Source of the DNA: DASUBV01 sp036510065 | GTDB taxonomy: Bacteria; Actinomycetota; Actinomycetes; Streptosporangiales; Streptosporangiaceae | Direction: 5' to 3' | DNA length: 64,000 nt | Assembly (NCBI GenBank): GCA_036510065.1 | Contig: DATCEO010000129.1 | Location: 1 to 64,000, forward strand | Shown here: positions 7,524 through 15,099 of the stretch, in pieces | How the letters are laid out: every line of letters begins with the position of its first letter | Numbering within the stretch: the stretch's first letter is position 1 | Program-made: the position numbers and the translations under genes | The notes under the pieces: generated by a model | Databases searched by the model: none | Seen by the model: only the letters and a program-made list of their open reading frames with translations | Told to the model about the DNA's origin: nothing

Positions 7524-8165
7524 ATGCCTACCGCGCGCCAGCATCGCCGGGTCCGCCAGAGCTACGACGCGGTGGCGGAAGAGTACGCGGCGCGCATCGG
7601 CGGCGAGCTCGGCGGCAAGCCACTAGATCGCGGCCTGCTCGGGGCGCTCATCGAGCAGACGGCTGACGGCGCGCCGCTGGCCGACCTGGGCTGCGGGCCT
7701 GGCCACGTGGCGGCATGGATCGCCGGCCACGGCGTTTCCTGCACCGGGATCGACCTGTCTCCCGGGATGATCGCGATCGGCCGGCGGGAGTACCCGCAGG
7801 TGGATTTCCGCGTGGGCGACCTGCTGGCCCTCCCGGCGGCCGACGCCGAGTTCGGCTCGGCCGTCGCGCTCTACTCGCTCATCCACCTGGAGCCCGCCGA
7901 GCTTCCCGCCGCCCTCGGCGAGATCCGCCGCGTGCTGCGGCCGGGCGGCCTGCTGCTGGTCGCGTTCCACATCGGCACGGAGGTCCGGCACACTGCGCAG
8001 TGGTGGGGCCACGAGGTCGACGTGGACTTCACCTTCTTCGAGCCGGACGCCATCGCCGGGCTGCTGGACGACGCGGGCTTCGCCCTGCAGGCGCGGCTGG
8101 AGCGGACGAGCTACCCGGCCGAGGTGCAGACGCGCCGCGCGTACCTGCTCGCGCGCCGGGCCTGA
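7524..8165 (+). CDS. Class I SAM-dependent methyltransferase
   Basis: The 213-residue protein begins RVRQSYDAVAEEYAARI, the usual lead-in of small-molecule methyltransferases. It carries SAM motif I (LADLGCGPGHVAAWIA), GIDLSPGMI at the end of strand 2, the GDLLALP segment and RRVLRPGGLLLVAFH. The substrate is unknown. ATG 7524 lies shortly downstream of a stretch shared with the divergent small frame and mraY, so promoters for both directions are probably in 7294-7523. A GC-rich 97-bp spacer separates it from the aminotransferase gene on the same strand. Confidence 0.85.
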   Translation: MPTARQHRRVRQSYDAVAEEYAARIGGELGGKPLDRGLLGALIEQTADGAPLADLGCGPGHVAAWIAGHGVSCTGIDLSPGMIAIGRREYPQVDFRVGDLLALPAADAEFGSAVALYSLIHLEPAELPAALGEIRRVLRPGGLLLVAFHIGTEVRHTAQWWGHEVDVDFTFFEPDAIAGLLDDAGFALQARLERTSYPAEVQTRRAYLLARRA

Positions 8166-8262
8166 ACCGGCGAGCCCGGGCCGTGCGCCCGGCCCGTGCG
8201 CCCAGGGCCGGCGCGCTTGTACCCTGAACTTCGCCCGGATCGCCACCACGAAGCCAGGAAGC

Positions 8263-9633
8263 ATGCCGCTCCCCACCTCGCCTGCGCAGACCCTGACCGC
8301 TGACACGCCGCCCGCTGACCCGCTGACCGCCGGCGCCCTGGCCGCGCGGCTGGCCGGCGCGCGGCGCGATTACGACGACCTCGCCGGCCGCGGCCTGTCC
8401 CTCGACCTGACCCGCGGCAAGCCCAGCCCGGAGCAGCTTGACCTGTCGGCCGCGCTGCTGACGCTGCCCGGGGAACGGTACCGGGCCGCCGACGGCACCG
8501 ACTGCCGTAACTACGGTGGCCTGCAGGGGCTGGCGGAACTGCGCGAGATCTTCAGCGGGCCGCTGCAGGTCCCGGCCGCCCAGCTGGTCGCGGGCGGCAA
8601 CTCCAGTCTCGAGCTGATGCACGACTGCCTGGTCCACGCGATGCTCAGCGTCATCCCCGGCGGCGCCTCCCGGTGGGCGGACCAGGGGCAGGTCACGTTC
8701 CTGTGCCCGGTGCCGGGCTACGACCGGCACTTCGCGCTGTGTGATCGCTTCGGCATCGCCATGATCGCCGTCCCGATGACCGACGAGGGGCCCGACATGG
8801 ACGTCGTTGAGGACCTGGTCGCCGCCGACGCCAGCGTCAAGGGCATCTGGTGCGTGCCGAAGTACAGCAACCCCGATGCCACCTGCTACAGCGACCGGGT
8901 GGTCCGGCGGCTGGCCGCCATGCCCGCCGCGGCGCCGGACTTCCGGGTCTTCTGGGACAACGCCTACGCCGTGCACCACCTCACCGACGCGCCCGCGCAG
9001 CTCGCTGACCTGCTCGCGGCCGCCGCCGGCGCCGGTCACCCCGACCGGCCGCTGGTCTTCGGCTCGACCTCGAAGATCACCTTCGGCGGTGCCGGGATCG
9101 GCTTCTTCGGGGCCTCCCCGGCCAATGTGGCCTGGCTGCTGGGTCACACGGCCAAGCGGACCATCGGACCGGACAAGATTAATCACCTGCGCCACGCCCT
9201 TTTCCTGAGTAACGAGGCCGGGCTGCGGGCCCACATGGAACGCCAGCGCAGCCTGCTGGCCCCCAAGTTCGAGACCGTCCAGCGCATCCTGGCCGCCGAG
9301 CTCGGCGGCACCGGGCTGGCCACCTGGACCACGCCGCGCGGCGGGTACTTCGTATCGCTCCAGGTGCCGGACGGCTGTGCCCGGGAGGTCGTCCGCCGGG
9401 CCGGCGCGGCCGGCATCGCGCTCACCCCGGCCGGGGCCACCCACCCGCACGGCGACGATCCGCGGGACAGCTTCATCAGGATCGCGCCCACCTACCCGGG
9501 GATGGCGGAACTGGAGCAGGCCATCACCGGGCTTACCACCTGCATCAGGCTGGTCGGCTACGAGCGCCTGACCACGGCTGACGGCCCGGCCTCAACCGCG
9601 CTCCCGCGACCGAAGGCGTTGATCGGTGACTGA
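8263..9633 (+). CDS. PLP-dependent aspartate aminotransferase-like enzyme (class Ic type)
   Basis: The 456-residue enzyme belongs to the bacterial aminotransferase class I branch typified by mycobacterial AspB, which links aspartate/oxaloacetate and glutamate/2-oxoglutarate. Evidence: LDLTRGKPSPEQLDL at the substrate lid, RNYGGLQGLAELREI, the CPVPGYDRHF segment, WDNAYAVHHL, and the PLP Schiff-base lysine in FGSTSKITFGGAG. The C-terminal Arg is in SFIRIAPTYP. Catalytic residues look complete. The next gene starts inside its last codons (8-bp overlap), so the two are translationally coupled. Confidence 0.88.
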   Translation: MPLPTSPAQTLTADTPPADPLTAGALAARLAGARRDYDDLAGRGLSLDLTRGKPSPEQLDLSAALLTLPGERYRAADGTDCRNYGGLQGLAELREIFSGPLQVPAAQLVAGGNSSLELMHDCLVHAMLSVIPGGASRWADQGQVTFLCPVPGYDRHFALCDRFGIAMIAVPMTDEGPDMDVVEDLVAADASVKGIWCVPKYSNPDATCYSDRVVRRLAAMPAAAPDFRVFWDNAYAVHHLTDAPAQLADLLAAAAGAGHPDRPLVFGSTSKITFGGAGIGFFGASPANVAWLLGHTAKRTIGPDKINHLRHALFLSNEAGLRAHMERQRSLLAPKFETVQRILAAELGGTGLATWTTPRGGYFVSLQVPDGCAREVVRRAGAAGIALTPAGATHPHGDDPRDSFIRIAPTYPGMAELEQAITGLTTCIRLVGYERLTTADGPASTALPRPKALIGD

Positions 9634-10408
9634 AGGCCTGGATCCCGTCGCGCATAACCGCGTCGCGTGGGACCGCGAGGTGGACAACGACAACGAGTGG
9701 ACCCGGCCGGTCGGAGCAGAGACGATAGCCCGGGCCCGGGCCGGCGACTGGTCGGTGGTGCTGATCGGCTACGAGGCCGTCCCGCGCGAGTGGTTCCCGC
9801 CCGACCTGGCCGCCACGGCGGTGCTCTGCCTGGCCTCCGGCGGCGGCCAGCAGGCGCCCGTCCTGGCGGCGGCGGGCGCGACCGTGACCAGCTTCGACAA
9901 CTCGCCGCGGCAGCTGGCCCGGGATACGGAGGTAGCCGCCCGTGAGGGCCTGACCCTCCGCACCGTCCTCGGCGACATGCGCGACCTGAGCGCGCTGCCG
10001 GACGCCAGCTTCGACCTCATCTTCCACCCCGTGTCGAACCTGTTCTGCCCCGATCTCTCGCCGGTCTGGCGAGAGGCGTTCCGGGTGCTGCGGCCGGGCG
10101 GCGTGCTGCTGGCCGGGTTCATGAACCCGGACATCTACATCTTCGACATGGCGGCGGTGGACCGGGGCGAGCTGATGGTGCGGCACCCGATCCCGTTCTC
10201 GACCCTGGACCTGCCAGCCGCCGAGCGCGAGCGCGCCTACGGCGACGGCCCGATCGAGTACAGCCACTCGCTGACGGAGCAGATCGGCGGCCAGCTCGCG
10301 GCCGGCTTCGCCCTCACCCACCTGGTGGAGGCCCCGCACCACGCCGATGCCACGGCGCAGTACCTGCCCGGCTACATCGCCACGCGCGCCATCCGGCCGC
10401 CCCGCTAG
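9626..10408 (+). CDS. Class I SAM-dependent methyltransferase
   Basis: GTG 9626 overlaps the end of the aminotransferase gene. The 260-residue product starts NRVAWDREVDNDNEWTRPV. It has a slightly divergent motif I (VLCLASGGGQQAPVLAAAG), then SFDNSPRQLARD, LGDMRDLSALPDASFDLIFHP and FRVLRPGGVLLAGF. This is the SmtA-like group in which motif I reads CLASGGGQQ; known members are uncharacterised or act on small metabolites. The coupling suggests a role near the aminotransferase product, but that is only inferred from position. Confidence 0.85.
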   Translation: MTEGLDPVAHNRVAWDREVDNDNEWTRPVGAETIARARAGDWSVVLIGYEAVPREWFPPDLAATAVLCLASGGGQQAPVLAAAGATVTSFDNSPRQLARDTEVAAREGLTLRTVLGDMRDLSALPDASFDLIFHPVSNLFCPDLSPVWREAFRVLRPGGVLLAGFMNPDIYIFDMAAVDRGELMVRHPIPFSTLDLPAAERERAYGDGPIEYSHSLTEQIGGQLAAGFALTHLVEAPHHADATAQYLPGYIATRAIRPPR

Positions 10409-10499
10409 CCAGTTCAGCAAGTAAGGGCTTCGTGCCCTCGACGGCACATGTAGCCTGCAGGTCGGCAAATGCCAGATTCGTCCGCAGGCAGCGAGGTGG

Positions 10500-11200
10500 G
10501 TGAGGGTGGACAGCAGCCAGGTCCGGATGGCGGAGTTCCTGCGGGCCATCTCCGGCCCGGGCGAATCAGCCCCGGGCGAGCTGCGGGCGCTCCTCGGGGA
10601 ACTGTCCCGTCCCGCGCCCGGCGCGGATTCTCGCCGAGCGAGACGGCGCTGGGCGTGTTCTCCCTCAAGGACGCGGTCTACAATCTGGTGGCCGGATCTG
10701 CCGAGCTAATCCCGGAGTACGTGGCGTTCGCCCGCACGATCGACGACCTGGGCCTGCACACGTTCGAGACCTACACGGCGGCTCGCGAGCAGGTCATCAG
10801 CGACCAGGCCGAGTCGATGCTCGAGCTTTCGACGCCCGTGGTCCGGCTCTGGGACGGCATCATCGCGGTCCCTCTGGTGGGGACCCTGGACTCCGCCCGG
10901 GCCCAGCTCGTCATGGAGAAGATGCTCGACGCCCTGGTCAGCACCGAGGCCGAGCATGCCGTGATCGACATCACCGGCGTGCCCACGGTGGACACCGAGG
11001 TGGCGCAGCACCTGCTCAAGACGGTCGTGGCCGCGCGGCTGATGGGCGCGGAGTGCATCATCACCGGCATCCGGCCGCAGATCGCGCACACCATCGTGTC
11101 GCTGGGCATCGAGTTCGGCGACGTGCCGACCAAGCAGACGCTGGCGGACGGGCTGGCGCACGCGCTGAGCCGCAGCGGGCTTAAAGTCGTGTCGGCCTGA
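10500..11200 (+). pseudogene. rsbR: RsbR-like STAS protein, shortened N-terminus and probable frameshift
   Basis: The C-terminal part (ELSTPVVRLWDGIIAVPLVG, then VIDITGVPTVDTEVAQHLLK and IITGIRPQIAHTIV) is a full RsbR-type STAS domain, with the Thr/Ser sites of stressosome proteins. The upstream helix VFSLKDAVYNLV is also typical. The real N-terminus starts at GTG 10500 behind a GAGG motif (MRVDSSQVRMAEFLRAIS). It ends its coding frame near 10620, where PAPGA should continue as GFSPSETALG but does so in another frame; one missing G near 10618 explains this. Much of the usual N-terminal globin-like domain is also absent. An ATG at 10469 in the second frame yields only Gly/Arg/Pro-rich shadow sequence. 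The product should have been a stressosome scaffold; function now is doubtful. Confidence 0.65.
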
Positions 11201-11553
11201 TGGAGCACGTGCCGATTCTCAAGATCGGTTCCACCTTGCTCGTCTCAATCCAGATAGACCTGCAGGACCAGAGCGTTCAGCAGCTCCAGGAGGATCTCGC
11301 CGAGCAGATCGTGGCCTCGGGCGCGACCGGGGTGATCATCGATATCACCGCGGTGGAGATCGTCGACTCCTTCATCGGCCGGATGCTGTCTACCATCGGC
11401 TCCATGTCCCGGCTCTTCGACGCCGAGACGGTGCTGGTCGGCATGCGGCCCGCGGTCGCCATCACGCTCGTGGAGCTGGGGCTGTCGCTCGACGGCATCC
11501 GGACGGCCCTGAATACCGAGAAGGGCCTGCGCCTTCTCGGCGGCCGATTCTGA
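11200..11553 (+). CDS. rsbS: RsbS-like STAS-domain antagonist
   Basis: The 117-residue single STAS domain shows the RsbS pattern: VPILKIGSTLLVSIQIDLQD at the start, GVIIDITAVEIVDSFIGRML with the phosphorylatable Ser in DSF, and VLVGMRPAVAITLVELGL. In stressosomes RsbS sequesters the RsbT kinase until phosphorylated. ATG 11200 overlaps the rsbR TGA (TGATG), and its own TGA overlaps the rsbT ATG in the same way, so the module is translationally coupled. It is the only member of the cluster that reads intact. Confidence 0.88.
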   Translation: MEHVPILKIGSTLLVSIQIDLQDQSVQQLQEDLAEQIVASGATGVIIDITAVEIVDSFIGRMLSTIGSMSRLFDAETVLVGMRPAVAITLVELGLSLDGIRTALNTEKGLRLLGGRF

Positions 11554-11944
11554 TGGATGAGCTGCCCATCGATGGGGGCGATGACGTCGTCCGGGTGCGG
11601 CAGCTGGTCCGCGCCGCGGCCGCCCGGACCGGGATGTCCCTGGTGGACCAGACCAAGGTCGTGACAGCGGCCAGCGAGCTGGCCCGCAACACGCTGGTGC
11701 ACGGCGGGGGCGGCGCGGCCCGGATCGAGAAGGTCACCTCGGCGGCCGGCCGGGTATCCGGATCGCCTTTCACGACCATGGCCCGGGTATCACCGACGTG
11801 AACCTGGCTCTGACCGACGGCTGGACCACGGGGACGGGGCTGGGACTTGGCCTGTCGGGGGCCAGGCGGCTGGTGGACGAGTTCGAGCTCACGACGGAGC
11901 CGGGCTCCGGCACCTGCGTCGTGGTGACCAAGTGGTCCCGCTGA
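11553..11944 (+). pseudogene. rsbT: RsbT-like serine kinase/ATPase with frameshift
   Basis: From ATG 11553 the frame gives VVRVRQLVRAAAARTGM and the N-box TAASELARNTLVHGGGG of GHKL ATPases. It loses homology at about 11750 and stops soon after. The rest, with the G1 box FHDHGPGI, LTDGWTTGTGLGLGLSGARRLVDEF and EPGSGTCVVVTKW, is perfectly readable in another frame to TGA 11942-11944. Adding one G in the GCCGGCCGGG stretch would rejoin the halves (IRIAFHDHGPG). RsbT phosphorylates RsbR and RsbS and then activates an RsbU-type phosphatase. Either the gene is freshly inactivated or one base is missing from the assembly. Confidence 0.8.
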
Positions 11945-11955
11945 CCCGGTGGCTC

Positions 11956-12118
11956 ATGACGCCGGACTCCGACGACATGCGCTGGATTCGGGTCGAGGAG
12001 CCCAGCGCTGGTGCGGGTAGGCCGCGGCGAGGGCCTGCCGGGCATCGAGCTGGTGACCATTGACGCCGGCCCCGGCCCGCGCGAGGACGACGTGGCGCTG
12101 ATCGCCCTGCGCCGGTAA
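11956..12118 (+). pseudogene. Collapsed remnant of an RsbX-like ATPase/SpoIIE phosphatase
   Basis: The stretch keeps three short pieces that belong to one larger protein in the same order. ATG 11956 gives DDMRWIRVEEPSA, the start of the HATPase-containing phosphatases that follow rsbT. After a frame switch at about 12008, LVRVGRGEGLPGIELVTIDAG is the strand pair leading into the ATPase G1 box. PREDDVALIALRR plus TAA is the end of a PP2C/SpoIIE domain. Everything between these pieces (several hundred bp expected) is gone. This is consistent with at least two internal deletions, and no functional product is possible. Confidence 0.65.
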
Positions 12119-12159
12119 TCCTGGCGACAGGACCGCGCCGGGTTGCGTAGCGTCGCACT

Positions 12160-12660
12160 ATGGCAAGCGATTATGAGGTCGTGCTGGCTGACGCGACCAG
12201 GCTTGATGACGTTGGGCCGCTATTTGAGGCCATGGTGGAGCATCACCGGAAGGTCGCGGGCGAGCAGGTGCCCGTCCGGGAAGCCGGCGCCGCCTGGGCC
12301 CGGCGGCGCCGCCAGTACGCCGACTGGCTGTCCGAGGGCCGGTGCTGGCTGCTCCTGGCCGTCAGCCGGGCCGCGCCGCAGGCGCCTCCGGCCGGCTACG
12401 CCATGGTGCGGCTGGCCGAGCCGGGACCCACCTGGGACCTTGGCCAGGCCGTCGGCGAGCTGGAGTCGCTGGCGGTCGCCGACGGCGCCCGCAGCGCCGG
12501 CATCGGCACCGCTCTCCTGGACGCCGCCCGCGATCTGCTGCGCGCCCAGGGAGTCGGTTACTGGTCGGTGGCCGTCGTGGAGGCGAACGCCGACGCCGTC
12601 CGGCTGTACGAGCGAAACGGGTTCCGGCCCTACTACCGGCAGCTGCTCGGGCAGCTCTGA
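12160..12660 (+). CDS. GNAT-family N-acetyltransferase
   Basis: The 166-residue protein is a complete small GNAT enzyme: ADATRLDDVGPLFEAMVEHH at the N-terminus, GELESLAVADGARSAGIGTALLDAA containing the acetyl-CoA pyrophosphate loop (R/Q-x-x-G-x-G/A as RSAGIG), and EANADAVRLYERNGFRPYYR at the end. The substrate is unknown. ATG 12160 is the only start upstream of the conserved part. It converges on the TIGR03086 gene with a 19-bp gap. Confidence 0.85.
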   Translation: MASDYEVVLADATRLDDVGPLFEAMVEHHRKVAGEQVPVREAGAAWARRRRQYADWLSEGRCWLLLAVSRAAPQAPPAGYAMVRLAEPGPTWDLGQAVGELESLAVADGARSAGIGTALLDAARDLLRAQGVGYWSVAVVEANADAVRLYERNGFRPYYRQLLGQL

Positions 12661-12679
12661 GGCGCCGGGGTCTCTGCCC

Positions 12680-13303
12680 CTAGGCGCGCCAGCCGGGGTC
12701 GCGACCGGACAGGCCGAGCAGGCGGTCCAGGGGCGGCGCCTGCTCAGGCACGGTGACCGGCTTGCCGAAGGCCTTGCCGTCGCCCTGGTAGTCGTCGGTC
12801 AGCATGGCGGGCGCGAAGCTCAGTGACTCCAGTGCCGCCTCGGCGGGCGGCGACCAGGGCTGGCCGGTGGCGCGAGCCAGGTCCCAGCCATGCACCTGGT
12901 ACTCCCACAAGATCATGCCCAGCGCCAGCTCGCCGGGCATGGCGCTGTCCCCCAGCCGCAGCGGCCGGGCGGCGGCGCCCGCCCGGAGAGCCCGGTCGAG
13001 CGCGCCGGCCGCGGCCCGGACCGCCGCGGCCGCGTCGTCGGGGGCCTGGTACCCGCTGAGGCTGGCCTGCGGCGCCTGGCCGTCCGGATCGGCAAAGCCG
13101 GCCGCGAAGGTGGTCAGCCAGCCCAGCACGTGATCGCGGAGCTGTGCCACGTCGTACTCGGTGCAGGGCGTCGGGTCATGCAGCTGCTCCGCGGTGACGC
13201 CGCTCACGACCGGCGCCAGGTCGGCGAGCACCGCCATCAGCAGGTCGGCGGTCTGGTCGGCTGATCGGGTGGTCTTCTCGGTGGGTGTCGTCATGCTCGT
13301 CAC
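12680..13303 (-). CDS. TIGR03086-family metal-binding protein (DinB-like four-helix bundle)
   Basis: The 207-residue product fits the actinobacterial TIGR03086 proteins, a branch of DinB/mycothiol-dependent-maleylpyruvate-isomerase-like bundles. HDPTPCTEYDVAQLRDHVLGWL is the characteristic N-terminal segment with the metal His, and ILWEYQVHGWDLARATGQPW holds the other His residues. The enzymatic role is unproven, and these proteins often sit beside AraC regulators. Here an AraC-type gene is divergent at 13370, with 66 bp between starts. ATG 13303 was used; MTTPTEK four codons later is equally possible. Confidence 0.85.
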   Translation of the reverse strand: MTSMTTPTEKTTRSADQTADLLMAVLADLAPVVSGVTAEQLHDPTPCTEYDVAQLRDHVLGWLTTFAAGFADPDGQAPQASLSGYQAPDDAAAAVRAAAGALDRALRAGAAARPLRLGDSAMPGELALGMILWEYQVHGWDLARATGQPWSPPAEAALESLSFAPAMLTDDYQGDGKAFGKPVTVPEQAPPLDRLLGLSGRDPGWRA

Positions 13304-13369
13304 GATAGCCAGCCGGGCCAGTGCCGGGCTTGAACAATTGCGTCAGGCCGGGCCGCTAGGGTCGCAGAG

Positions 13370-14260
13370 GTGAGCAGTTCTGGGCCGCGTCCGCCGCATC
13401 CCGTCGAGAATGACAGCCGCGGGATCCTCGATCCCTGGCTGCTGCGCCAGCGGGTCCGGCTGACCCGGTACCCGCCGGGGACGCCCCTGGCCGGGCTGGT
13501 GGACCGCTTCTGGGCCGTGCGCTGGGACCTGCCGCCGGGCATGGCTCACTGCCAGCAGGTGCTCACTCATCCGGGGGCTAACTTCAGCATCGGTCACGCC
13601 AATGCTGGGCCCGCCGATAGCGCACCCGGGCCGGTCGAGGCCCGCCTGAACGGCGTCGCGCGCGGCCTGACCACGCGCGTCCTGGTGGGACAGGGCTGGA
13701 CGGTGGCGGCGCTGGCCCGGCCCGGCGGACTCGGGGCGTTCATCTCCGGGTCAGCGGCGGACTTTACCGACCGGATCGTCCCCCTGGAGGAGGCTATCGG
13801 CGCGGACGAGGCGGCGCTGCTCCGGCAGGTCGCCGCCGAGCCGGACGAGGCCGCGCGAGTCGGGCTGCTCGCGGCCGTCCTGGAGCGGGCGGTGGATCCC
13901 GAGCGGGTGGCCGCCGCCGAGCAGGTCGCCGACCTGGCCCGGCTCGCTGAGGTGAGCCGGACCCTGCGCCGCCTGGCCGACCTGTGCGCGGTGGCAGGCC
14001 TGCGCCAGCGGACCCTGCAGCGGATGTTCCTGCGCTACGCGGGCGTGTCGCCGACCTGGGTGCTGCGCCGGTACCGGCTGCTGGAGGCGGCCGAGGCGGT
14101 CCGCGACGGTCAGCGGGTGTCCTGGGCAGGCATCGCGGCCGGCCTGGGCTACGCCGACCAGGCCCACCTGATCCGTGACTTCCGGGCCGCGACCGGCCAG
14201 ACCCCGGCGGCCTACGCAGACTCGCTGGCCTCCCCGGCAGCGGGCAGGCGCGAGGAGTAG
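13370..14260 (+). CDS. AraC-family transcriptional regulator with DUF6597-like N-terminus
   Basis: The 296-residue protein has an N-terminal cupin-like ligand/dimer region (GTPLAGLVDRFWAVRWDLP to ARPGGLGAFI). It also has a C-terminal AraC HTH pair: LCAVAGLRQRTLQRMFLRYAGVSP (helix 1) and SWAGIAAGLGYADQAHLIRDF (helix 2), with GQTPAAY closing the domain. GTG 13370 is the start, facing the TIGR03086 gene, which it may regulate together with itself. The effector is unknown. Confidence 0.88.
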   Translation: MSSSGPRPPHPVENDSRGILDPWLLRQRVRLTRYPPGTPLAGLVDRFWAVRWDLPPGMAHCQQVLTHPGANFSIGHANAGPADSAPGPVEARLNGVARGLTTRVLVGQGWTVAALARPGGLGAFISGSAADFTDRIVPLEEAIGADEAALLRQVAAEPDEAARVGLLAAVLERAVDPERVAAAEQVADLARLAEVSRTLRRLADLCAVAGLRQRTLQRMFLRYAGVSPTWVLRRYRLLEAAEAVRDGQRVSWAGIAAGLGYADQAHLIRDFRAATGQTPAAYADSLASPAAGRREE

Positions 14261-14288
14261 CGGCGGGCGGCTGAGGTAGCAGGTCGGC

Positions 14289-15017
14289 ATGGTGGCATGC
14301 ATCGGAACGTCCGGGTGGAGTTACGACCACTGGACGCCAGAGCTCTACCCGCCGGGCCTGCCCCCGGCGGCCCGGCTGGCGCGCTACTGCGAGTCGTTCC
14401 CGACCGTCGAGCTCAACAGCAGCTTCTACCGCTGGCCCCGGCCGGCGGCGTTCCGGAGCTGGCAGCAGCGGCTGCCGCCCGGCTTCCGCATGTCCGTCAA
14501 GGCGCCGCGCGGCCTGACGCACGCCAGGAAGCTGCTGGAGCCGGAGCAGTGGATCGCGCGGATCGCCGCCGGGTGGCACGAGCTGGGCCACAGGCGGGCC
14601 GTGCTGCTGGTCCAGCTCGCGCCCAGCCACGCGCGGGACGACGCCCGGCTGGCCTACTTCCTGCGCGCGCTCCCCCGCTGGATACCGGTCGCCGTCGAAT
14701 TCCGGCACCCGAGCTGGCACCAGGAGGAGGTCTTCGCCCTGCTCCGGGAGTACGGCGCCGCCTACTGCGTGATGAGCGGCGCTCAGCTGCCCTGCATCCT
14801 GACCGTGACCGCGCCGTTCACCTATGTCCGGCTGCACGGCCCCGACCATGATCACCTGTACGGAGGCTCCTACTCCGACGCCGACCTGGCCTGGTGGGCC
14901 GACCGGATGCGCGAGTGGGAGGGCCAGGGCACCGAGGTGCTGGCCTACTTCAACAACGACGGCGCCGCCAACGCCGTCCGCAATGCCCGCACCCTGCGCG
15001 CGATGCTCAGCGGGTAG
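14289..15017 (+). CDS. DUF72 (YecE-like) protein
   Basis: The 242-residue TIM-barrel-like protein begins CIGTSGWSYDHWTPELYPPG, the DUF72 signature. It continues with FPTVELNSSFYRWP, FRMSVKAPRGLTH, VAVEFRHPSWH and the terminal FTYVRLHGP plus VLAYFNNDGAANAV. The function of the family is not established. ATG 14289 follows the AraC gene by 28 bp and may share its transcript. A strong hairpin lies just behind the stop. Confidence 0.88.
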   Translation: MVACIGTSGWSYDHWTPELYPPGLPPAARLARYCESFPTVELNSSFYRWPRPAAFRSWQQRLPPGFRMSVKAPRGLTHARKLLEPEQWIARIAAGWHELGHRRAVLLVQLAPSHARDDARLAYFLRALPRWIPVAVEFRHPSWHQEEVFALLREYGAAYCVMSGAQLPCILTVTAPFTYVRLHGPDHDHLYGGSYSDADLAWWADRMREWEGQGTEVLAYFNNDGAANAVRNARTLRAMLSG

Positions 15018-15054
15018 CGGGCTCCGACATCCACGACGAGACGGGTCGGGCCGG

Positions 15055-15091
15055 CCCTTCGCGCCGGCCTGGGGAGGGCCGGCGCGAAGGG
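15055..15091. terminator. Strong hairpin terminator between converging genes
   Basis: A perfect 15-bp stem (15055-15069 with 15077-15091, starting CCCTTCGCGCCGGCC) closes a 7-base loop. It stands between the stop of the DUF72 gene and that of the opposing secreted-protein gene. No U-tract is present, which is common for actinomycete terminators. Symmetry allows action in both directions. Confidence 0.8.
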
Positions 15092-15099
15092 TCAGGCGA

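Noticed and set aside
10469..10620. ATG 10469 as start of rsbR
   Set aside because: The first 50 residues would be Gly/Pro/Arg shadow sequence; the GTG 10500 frame has the family-like N-terminus and SD, so a frame break is the better reading.
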